Assembly (NCBI GenBank): GCA_020061145.1
Contig: JAGUYX010000113.1
Span: 1-41,308 of the forward strand
Source of the DNA: Anaerolineales bacterium
Lineage (GTDB): Bacteria > Chloroflexota > Anaerolineae > Anaerolineales > DRKV01
Reading direction: 5' to 3'
Length of the DNA stretch: 41,308 nucleotides
A program made the translations under genes and the position numbers. The stretch's first letter is position 1. Every line of letters starts with the position of its first letter. Of this stretch, positions 8,660 through 16,227 are shown piece after piece. The notes below the pieces were generated by a model. The model saw only the letters and a program-made list of their open reading frames with translations. It was not told where the DNA came from and did no database searches.

Positions 8660-9862
8660 ATGATTTACCTGGATCATGCCGCGACGACCCCCGTCCGTTC
8701 CGAAGTGCTGGATGCCATGATGCCCTTCTTCTCGTTAAATTATGGCAACCCTTCGAGCCTTCATCATAAAGGCCAGGAGGCCTCTCAAGCGCTCGAAGAT
8801 GCCCGCCAGTCAATCGCCAAAGACTTGAATTGTTATCCGGATGAGATCGTTTTTACAAGCGGCGGTACAGAGAGTGATAATCTTGCCATCCGCGGGTATG
8901 CATTTGCCAATCAACGAAACGGCAAGCACATTATCACCTCCTGCGTCGAACACCATGCTGTTCTAAACACCTGCCGCCAGCTTCAACAACACCATGGTTT
9001 TGAAGTCACGTACCTGCCGGTCGATTCGACCGGGATGGTATCCCCAGACGATTTCCAGGGGGCGATCAAACCAGAGACGATCCTGGCGAGCATCATGTAT
9101 GCCAACAACGAGGTGGGCACGATTGAACCCATTCGGGAATTGGCCCGGATTGCGCATGACCACGATGTCGGGTTTCATACGGATGCCGTCCAGGTCTTGG
9201 GACTGATAGATTTGAATTTGAGAGAGCTCGGGGTGGATATGCTCTCGCTCTCAGCCCATAAGTGTTATGGCCCCAAGGGTGTAGGGGTGTTGTTTGTGAA
9301 GCGCGGGGTCCTGCTCATGGAAATCCATGCCGGCGGGGGGCAGGAGAGCACACGCCGCTCTGGGACGGAAAATGTACCGGGGATCGTCGGCATGGCTACG
9401 GCAATCCACCTGGCCTTCTCGGGTTACCGGAAAAACCTGCATCGTTTGGAGAAGTTACGCGACCGCTTGATTGAGTATATCCTGGAGGAAGTACCCGGTG
9501 CCCAGCTCACAGGACATCCTGCTCAGCGCTTACCGAATTCCGCCAGTTTCACCTTCCCGAATATACCTGGCCCGGATGAATTGATTTTATTGCTTGATTT
9601 GAATGGAATTGCGGCCTCCAGCGGGTCAGCCTGCCATGCGAAATCCATCGAACCTTCTCATGTGCTCACCGCAATGGGCGTTTCTCTGGAGCGATCCTCC
9701 GGCAGCCTGAGGCTCAGCCTGGGATATGAGAATACAGAAGAGGAGATCAAACAGGTGCTGCACATCTTGCCAGAGGTGGTGATGGAACTGCAAGGGCTGT
9801 CGGGGGGCTTTCATGCTACGAACAGCAAAGCAAAAAATCCATATCTAGAATCGGGAAAATAG
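8660..9862 (+). CDS. iscS: Cysteine desulfurase (IscS/NifS family)
   Basis: MIYLDHAATTPVRSEVLDAMMPFF...EVGTIEPIRELARIAHDHDVGFHTDAVQ...LSAHKCYGPKGVGVLFV...ASSGSACHAKSIEPSHVL. Confidence 0.92.
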   Translation: MIYLDHAATTPVRSEVLDAMMPFFSLNYGNPSSLHHKGQEASQALEDARQSIAKDLNCYPDEIVFTSGGTESDNLAIRGYAFANQRNGKHIITSCVEHHAVLNTCRQLQQHHGFEVTYLPVDSTGMVSPDDFQGAIKPETILASIMYANNEVGTIEPIRELARIAHDHDVGFHTDAVQVLGLIDLNLRELGVDMLSLSAHKCYGPKGVGVLFVKRGVLLMEIHAGGGQESTRRSGTENVPGIVGMATAIHLAFSGYRKNLHRLEKLRDRLIEYILEEVPGAQLTGHPAQRLPNSASFTFPNIPGPDELILLLDLNGIAASSGSACHAKSIEPSHVLTAMGVSLERSSGSLRLSLGYENTEEEIKQVLHILPEVVMELQGLSGGFHATNSKAKNPYLESGK

Positions 9863-10029
9863 ATAGTTGTACCTATTACTATCGACCGGACCGTTCCTGT
9901 ATGATGCATCTGAAAACTGTCTTCATCGGATTCGAAGAGAAAGGAGAGGAAAAATACGCCAGATCGCCAAACATTACCGATTTTTCGTAACGTCTATTCC
10001 TATGCAACTCACAGAACATCAAAAGGAGT

Positions 10030-11829
10030 ATGCAACCAATGCGTAAGAAGTTTGCAATAGCTGTCCAATTGATGCTGACGCTGGCAATGATCCTTGCCGC
10101 GTGCGGCGCCCCGGCAGCTCCGCAAGCCACGCCTGAGGTCATCAAAGAGACCGTTGTCGTAACCCAGCAAGTGCCCGTGGAGGTCGTTAAGACCGTCGAG
10201 GTCCCAGTCGCACCCTCCGAGTACTCGATAACGGTGCTGAATCCCCAGGGAGCGATCCCGTTCGCCAGTGATCTGGCGCCGCGCCTCGATACCCTGGAGG
10301 GAAAACGTGTGGCCCTGTGGCTTTCCGCGACGCCTGATCATACGTACGCTGGACAGGGAGCGCCGCTGTATGATGAGTTGGCGAAGATGCTGAAAGAAAA
10401 ATTCGCCACCATCGAGATCATCCCTTACACTGATCTTCCCATGAAGTATTCCCCCGCCGATGAGGTTATCGCGGCAATCACCGCGACGGAACCCGATGCA
10501 GTCGTTGTCGCCTTCGGTGGCTGATGAGGGTGCCTTGGAGCGATGGGTTCCATCGCAGTAGAACTGGAAAAACTGGGTATCCCAACAGTAACTCTTTACA
10601 ACGAACGGCATGAGACACGTTTCATGGGTACCGTGTTGGCAAAAGGTTTTGCCGATTATCCGGCAAAGAATTTCGTTGAAATCGATACGCTGACCGAGGA
10701 GGGCGTTCTCGCCCTGGCTCCCCAGGCGTTCGATTTCCTGGTCGCAGGTCTGACAACCTGGGCTCCTCCGTACCTTGAAAAGCAAGGCGATCTGTGGGTT
10801 CCCACCGAATCGGAATTTATCTTCACGGGAGCAGCCTACGCAGAAGCCCTGGAAAACATGAACGAAGCCTTTCTTGCCGATCTCCGCTGGGGTGATGGAT
10901 TACCTTTGGTGCCAGCGACTCGCGAGCGCGTCGACGCCCTTCTGGCTGGCACGGACCTGGCCCCAGACACAGTTATCGGCACCTGGGGTCCGACAGGCGC
11001 TCAGTTCACGGTTGAAAAGATCGCCATCAATGCCGCCATGGCCGGGGCCCAACCCGAGTATATGCCGGTCATCTTAGCCGCCCTCCAGGCGATTACTTCC
11101 GTCAGATGGGATTCCTATGGACCTGTCATGAAGTCGCCGGTCCCCCTGGTGATCGTGAACGGCCCGGTTGCGAAGCAGATCGGTCTGAACTCCTCTGCGA
11201 ACGCGTTCGGTCCCAACCCGAAATACCCTGCAGGCGCGACAATTGGCCGGGCGATCAGCCTGGCGATGCACAACATTCCAGGTAATGGCCGTGGTTTGCT
11301 GCCCTCCAATCTGGCTGGAAATCCTGCAATGTACGCAGGGATGGTGATTGCGGAAGCTGAGGAAACCGAAGCGCTTGCTGAGGGCTGGGATCCGCTGAAC
11401 GTCCAGTTGGGATATGCCCCCGGCACGAACACTGTGACCGTGTTGGGCGTTGACCAGATGGACATGAGCATCTCGGGCTTTGTCGCTAACGTAGCCGCTT
11501 ACGTTGCCCCCGATAAGAACATCTGGCCAAGCTCGGCCGAAGCCTTCGATCAGCGCGTGGCAGGCGTGGTCGCGGTATCGGAAATGATGTTGATCACCGA
11601 CGGCATGATGAAGGGCATCACCAAAGCCGATATCCAGGAGGAGATGTACGAGAAGGCTCGCATCCCGGTGGATGAGTTCATGACGTTGGTTCTCACCGCG
11701 GAAGACGGTAGCGCTGTGGAACCGAACGCATTTATAAGAGAGCTCATTGGCGGTCTTGCTCCGGGAGAGGGCGTGCCGGTTGCAGCTGCGCCAGACAAGT
11801 TTCTGGTGGTAGCCACCGGCGGCCACTGA
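10030..11829 (+). CDS. Exported lipoprotein selenoprotein with tandem Sec-Sec (UGA UGA at 10522-10527), UGSC-family-like
   Basis: Track ORFs 10030-10524 and 10543-11829 share one frame; GTC GTT GTC GCC TTC GGT GGC TGA TGA GGG TGC CTT GGA GCG ATG = VVVAFGGUUGCLGAM. Lipobox MILAACGAP. Hairpin GCGATG-GGTTC-CATCGC at 10540-10556. The C-terminal WGDGLPLVPATRERVDALL...VEKIAINAAMAGAQPEYMPVILAAL...NGP domain continues in frame. Confidence 0.85.
10540..10556 (+). promoter_or_regulatory. Candidate SECIS hairpin (UU lipoprotein)
   Basis: GCGATG-GGTTC-CATCGC, 12 nt after second UGA. Confidence 0.72.
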
Positions 11830-11956
11830 ACTTGAGCACCGTATTCGTGGCTCGGTTCGAGCCGCTGGATGAGCACCCCTGTAACCGTCGAGATCTCCCT
11901 TCCCGCTAATTGGGAAAGCCTGGTCTCACAGTAGTAACTTACCAAACGATGATCTT

Positions 11957-12006
11957 ATCACGGTGGGAGCTTCGAAGCTCCCGGGCAGAGAAGCCCCCAT
12001 CGTGAT
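11957..12006 (+). other. Structured element (three-way-junction-like) directly upstream of selC
   Basis: Outer stem ATCACG(11957-11962)/CGTGAT(12001-12006); inner palindrome GGGAGCTTCGAAGCTCCC (11965-11982); second hairpin GGGC-AGAGAA-GCCC (11983-11996). Confidence 0.5.
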
Positions 12007-12016
12007 TTCAAAGCCC

Positions 12017-12111
12017 GGGAGTGATTGAGTCCTGGTGGGCTCCTCGGTCTTCAAAACCGCTGTGGGGAGGTGGAAACCTTCCTGGGTGGGTTCGACTCCC
12101 ATTCACTCCCG
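12017..12111 (+). tRNA. selC: tRNA-Sec (anticodon UCA at 12051-12053)
   Basis: 8-bp acceptor GGGAGTGA/TCACTCCC; anticodon loop CTTCAAA; long variable arm GTGGGGAGGTGGAAACCTTCC; T-arm GTGGG-TTCGACT-CCCAT; CCA not fully encoded. Confidence 0.93.
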
Positions 12112-12370
12112 CCTTTTACGCAGTATATGACAGGATTGCTTTGATAGAAAGGAGGTATGCCGGTGCGAAAATTAATCCTCTGCATATGATTCGATTTCAC
12201 CCAACGCAGTGACTGCGTTATTTCTGTACACAGACCGCGATGCTGCACATCCCCGAACCGGCATCCCTCCACGTAGAGAGCGTGCAACCGAAGCAGTTAC
12301 ATACTCCCTGGGGGCTGGTTCCGGCGGCTGGCAGCCGGCCCATGTCAACCAAATGGAGGGAGTATTTTTC

Positions 12371-13516
12371 ATGTCTGCACATAATCGGTTTTTTGCCTCA
12401 CGCTGGGCAATGATATTGACTGGAGGCGCAATCGGTGCCCTTGCGGCGTTGCTGGTCAAATGGGGAAATCCAGGCAATATGGGGCTCTGTATGGCCTGTT
12501 TCATCCGAGATATTTCTGGAGCCTTGGGACTGCACCGCGCTGCAAGCGTACAATATATCCGTCCTGAGGTGATCGGACTTGTTCTGGGGGCGAGTGCTGC
12601 TGCCATAGGCTTTAAAGAATTCAGAGCACGCGGTGGATCCGCCCCCCTCCTCAGGTTTCTATTTGGCAACCTGGCGATCATTGGCGCCCTGGTGTTTCTG
12701 GGTTGCCCCTGGCGGGCGTATCTGCGATTGAGCGGGGGTGATTGGAATGCCATTCCCGGCATTTTGGGATTGGCCGCCGGAGTCTTTTTAGGGGTCCTGC
12801 TCCTGAAGGCAGGTTTTAGTTTGGGGAGGAACCAGCGTGGACCCGCTCCGATTGGATTCGCTTTTCCCGCCCTGGTGATCCTCCTCCTATTCCTATTGGT
12901 CTTCGCGCCCATGTTCGGACGGGATGCCGATGGCAGACTGGTTGGTCCGATCTTCTTCTCCGAGAATGGGCCGGGTGCGCAGCATGCACCGTTGCTAATC
13001 TCACTCTTTATTGGTCTGGTGATCGGCTTCCTGGCGCAACGTAGCCGTTTCTGCACGATTGCCGGGTTGCGCGATCTGATGCTCATGGGGGATACTCACT
13101 TTGCTAGCGGCATTGTAAGCCTTGTGGGGGTCGCGTTTCTCGCCAACCTTGCCCTGGGCCAGTTCAAACCCGGCTTTGCTGATCAGCCCATTGCCCATAC
13201 CGACGCACTTTGGAATTTCGGCGGTATGGTATTGGCAGGGTTGGCATTTACCTTGGCTGGGGGCTGCCCTGGGAGGCAGCTCATTCTGGCTGGCGAAGGC
13301 GATGGAGACGCGGCCATGTTCGTCTTTGGTCTGCTGACCGGAGCAGCCATCTCCCATAACTTTAACCTGGCAAGTACGCCGGCTGGCCCGAGCCCCTACG
13401 GACCTGCGGCAGTTGTGGGCGGTCTGCTGGTTATTTTGGTTGTTGGCCTGGCGATGCGTGAGCGCTTGGTGGTATCGACGGAGAGTATGCAAGTTACGCA
13501 AGAGGTGAAAGCATGA
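12371..13516 (+). CDS. yedE: Selenium metabolism membrane protein YedE (FdhT-like)
   Basis: MSAHNRFFASRWAMILTGGAIGALAALLVKWGNPGNMGLCMACFIRDISGALGLHRAA...FLAQRSRFCTIAGLRDL...GGCPGRQLILAGEGDGDA; ATG at 12371 is preceded by GGAGGGA. Confidence 0.9.
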   Translation: MSAHNRFFASRWAMILTGGAIGALAALLVKWGNPGNMGLCMACFIRDISGALGLHRAASVQYIRPEVIGLVLGASAAAIGFKEFRARGGSAPLLRFLFGNLAIIGALVFLGCPWRAYLRLSGGDWNAIPGILGLAAGVFLGVLLLKAGFSLGRNQRGPAPIGFAFPALVILLLFLLVFAPMFGRDADGRLVGPIFFSENGPGAQHAPLLISLFIGLVIGFLAQRSRFCTIAGLRDLMLMGDTHFASGIVSLVGVAFLANLALGQFKPGFADQPIAHTDALWNFGGMVLAGLAFTLAGGCPGRQLILAGEGDGDAAMFVFGLLTGAAISHNFNLASTPAGPSPYGPAAVVGGLLVILVVGLAMRERLVVSTESMQVTQEVKA

Positions 13517-13743
13517 ACCAGACACCCGAATCACTTCTCGTAGACGCCCGGGGGCTGAGCTGCCCGCAACCGGCAATCCTCACGCGCCAGGCGATCAGCC
13601 AGGCGGCTGGTAGGGTGCTCGAGATTCTCGTGGATGCAATAGCACAGCGCGATAACGTGATCCGCGTGGCGGTGAAAGAAGGCTGGTCGGCAGTCCCAGA
13701 AGAGACAGCCGATGGTCGGATACGCATAAGATTGACGAAGTAG
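13513..13743 (+). CDS. yedF: Sulfurtransferase-like selenium metabolism protein YedF (TusA/SirA family)
   Basis: LVDARGLSCPQPAILTRQAI with CPxP motif; position next to yedE and selD. Confidence 0.85.
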   Translation: MNQTPESLLVDARGLSCPQPAILTRQAISQAAGRVLEILVDAIAQRDNVIRVAVKEGWSAVPEETADGRIRIRLTK

Positions 13744-13749
13744 GCAGAT

Positions 13750-14916
13750 TTGGATTCAAGTCTGATTTATCTGGATAACGCCGCCACCTCCTGGCCGAAA
13801 CCGCCGGAGGTTGTTCAGGCAATGGCCAGCTTCATCGCAGAGAGCGGTGGAAATCCGGGGCGTTCTGGTCACCGTCTGTCTCTGGCGGCTGGCAGAGTAG
13901 TGTACCAGGCGAGGGAAGAACTGGCCGACTTCTTCGGGTTAGATGACCCTCTCCGTTTAGTGTTCACCGCCAATGTGACCGAGGCCATCAACCTGGCGCT
14001 CTATGGGCTACTGCGCTCTGGTGATCACGTTATTGCCAGCAGTATGGAACATAACGCCGTCATGCGCCCTCTCAGGCACCTGCAGCGTGAAGGCGTACAT
14101 CTGAGCTTCGCCCCCTGCGGGATGGATGGCCATGTTTCCTTAGCGCATGTTGAAAAACTGCTCAAAACCCAAACCCGCCTGGTTGTGGTCAACCACGCTT
14201 CCAATGTAACCGGAACCATTCAGCCCATTGCAGAAATCGGCGCGCTCTGCCGAGAACACAACACTCTCTTCCTGGTTGACGCGGCTCAGACTGCGGGTGT
14301 ACTGCCGATCAACATCGAAGAGCTTCAAATCGACCTGCTCGCCTTTACCGGTCATAAGGGGTTACTGGGACCAACCGGTACTGGTGGATTGCTCCTGGGT
14401 GAGCGGGTGCCGTTCGAGGAGATGAAGCTGCTGGTGCGGGGTGGAACGGGAAGCCGGTCGGAATACGAGGAGCAGCCTGAGTTCCTGCCTGATCGCTTTG
14501 AAAGTGGCACCCCCAATTCGATCGGACTGGCCGGCCTTTTGGCAGGCCTTCAATTTATCAAGTCACACGCGCTGGATGCCTTACGCGAACAGGAAACTTC
14601 TCAGTTAGCCCGCTTGATCATAGGGCTGAGTAATCTCCCAAACGTCCGGCTGTTTGGCCCGCGCGATCCATCCCGACAGGTACCCGTGGTCTCTTTCACG
14701 CTCGATGGCATGCGGGTATCGGATATCGGTTTTCGACTGGATGAAGAATATGGCATCCTGTGCCGGCCTGGCTTGCAATGTTCCCCTGCTGCTCATCGTA
14801 CCTTAGGGACTTTCCCGCATGGAACGGTCCGGCTCTCTCCAGGTCCATTCACAAAAGATCGTGAAATTGAGAGCGTGCTCGAGGCGGTTGAGAGGTTATC
14901 GGCGGAATTACTATGA
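13750..14916 (+). CDS. Cysteine desulfurase / selenocysteine-lyase-like class V aminotransferase
   Basis: TTG start; IYLDNAATSWPKPPEVVQAM...VVNHASNVTGTIQPI...DAAQTAGVLPI...FTGHKGLLGPTGTGGLLL...CRPGLQCSPAAHRTLGT. Confidence 0.9.
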   Translation: MDSSLIYLDNAATSWPKPPEVVQAMASFIAESGGNPGRSGHRLSLAAGRVVYQAREELADFFGLDDPLRLVFTANVTEAINLALYGLLRSGDHVIASSMEHNAVMRPLRHLQREGVHLSFAPCGMDGHVSLAHVEKLLKTQTRLVVVNHASNVTGTIQPIAEIGALCREHNTLFLVDAAQTAGVLPINIEELQIDLLAFTGHKGLLGPTGTGGLLLGERVPFEEMKLLVRGGTGSRSEYEEQPEFLPDRFESGTPNSIGLAGLLAGLQFIKSHALDALREQETSQLARLIIGLSNLPNVRLFGPRDPSRQVPVVSFTLDGMRVSDIGFRLDEEYGILCRPGLQCSPAAHRTLGTFPHGTVRLSPGPFTKDREIESVLEAVERLSAELL

Positions 14917-15140
14917 GTCAGTACGGAGTTGTATTGTTCTCGGGTACCCAGGCAGCCTTACGAGCTGAAAAACTGCTTGAGAGGGTTGGGCAGGTGGTGA
15001 AGTTGATTCCCACTCCCCGGCACTTGAGCTCCGATTGCGGGGTTGCGCTTCGTTTTTCCTGGGCGGAACAGAACGAAGTGGTCAACACGTTAGATCGGGC
15101 CAGGCTCGCCTATGAGACTATCGCTATTCTTGATGGGTAG
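14913..15140 (+). CDS. DUF3343 family putative Se/S carrier-like protein
   Basis: MSQYGVVLFSGTQAALRAEKLLERVGQVVKLIPTPRHLSSDCGVALRFSW; ATGA overlap with upstream gene; Se-operon context. Confidence 0.8.
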   Translation: MSQYGVVLFSGTQAALRAEKLLERVGQVVKLIPTPRHLSSDCGVALRFSWAEQNEVVNTLDRARLAYETIAILDG

Positions 15141-15151
15141 GTGGCATCGAA

Positions 15152-16201
15152 GTGCTAAAAACAACCATTCGTCTCACCGAACTCTCCTCCTGTGCGGGTT
15201 GAGCATCTAAGCTGAGCCCAGAGGCTCTGGCGCAGGTGCTGCGCCCTTTGCGTGCCATGTTCCAGCCCCAGGATTGTCCCGATCTGATGGTCGGCATTGG
15301 TTGTCTGGATGATGCCGCCGTGTATCGCTTGGACAGTGAACGGGCCCTGATCTTCACGACAGATTTTTTCACGCCGGTGGTGGATGATCCGTATGACTAT
15401 GGAGCCATTGCCGCAGCCAATGCCCTTTCTGACGTGTACGCCATGGGCGGAGCGCCGTTGCTGGCGCTAAACCTGGCCGCGTTTCCAGCGCGCCTGCCGG
15501 CTGAGATCCTTGGGCAGGTGTTGATGGGAATGGCGGATATGGTCAAACAGGCTGGGGCTGTGGTGGCTGGAGGCCATACGATCCAGGACGAAGAGCCAAA
15601 AGTCGGCTTGTGCGTGGCTGGGATGGTCCACCCGGACAAGCTGCTCACCAAGGGAGGTGTGCAGCCTGGCGATCAGCTAGTGTTAACCAAGCCTCTTGGG
15701 ACAGGCCTTATTACCACGGCTGCCAAAATGGATCTGGCGGATCGGGAGGATGTCGATGAGGCAATCCAGTGGATGAGACGGCTTAACAGAGCTGCCGGGA
15801 AAACCGCAGCGGACCTGGACTTGCGAGGCGGTACCGATGTCACCGGATTCGGCCTGTTGGGTCATGCCTGGGAAATGGCAGAAGCGTCGCGAGTAACCCT
15901 TAAGGTTTTTTTTGAGGCAGTGCCGTTCATGAACGGTGTTGTCCGTTATGCCGACCAAGGGCTGTTCCCCGGCGGAACGGCATCGAATTATACGGCTTAT
16001 AGCAAACGGATCCATTTTGCAGAATATTTGAATGAGGATCAAAAGATGCTGCTGTTTGATGCGCAAACAAGCGGAGGACTACTCTTGGCCGTGCCACAGG
16101 AGAAGATGGGGGAGTTCTCCAATATGATGGAATTCCATGGCGAAAAGTGTTGGATCATCGGTGAGGCGGTGGGCAGGGAAGCCGGAATTCAGGTCATCTG
16201 A
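15152..16201 (+). CDS. selD: Selenide, water dikinase SelD, itself a selenoprotein (UGA at 15200-15202)
   Basis: GTG start; VLKTTIRLTELSSCAGUASKLSPEALAQVLRPLRAMFQPQDCPDLMVGIGCLDDAAVY...; U sits at the catalytic Cys/Sec position of SelD; the track ORF starts late at 15236. Confidence 0.95.
15214..15245 (+). promoter_or_regulatory. Candidate SECIS region of selD (two alternative hairpins)
   Basis: GAGCC-CAGA-GGCTC at 15214-15227 (11 nt after UGA) and GGCGCAG-GTG-CTGCGCC at 15229-15245. Confidence 0.55.
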
Positions 16202-16227
16202 CCATCAGCCTGGGAAGGAGGGTTGCC

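Noticed and set aside
11074-11826. 250-aa minus-strand ORF
   Set aside because: Antisense shadow of the UU lipoprotein; low-complexity His/Arg-rich translation.
12172-13086. 304-aa minus-strand ORF
   Set aside because: Antisense to yedE; Pro/Arg-rich shadow ORF.
5964-15202. UGA reassigned to Trp, or sequencing errors, as the explanation for the in-frame TGA codons
   Set aside because: UGA is also the normal terminator of many genes here (including overlapping ATGA junctions), UGG is used for Trp, selC/selB/selD are present, and each TGA sits at a redox-motif position with a downstream hairpin. No frameshift is needed.
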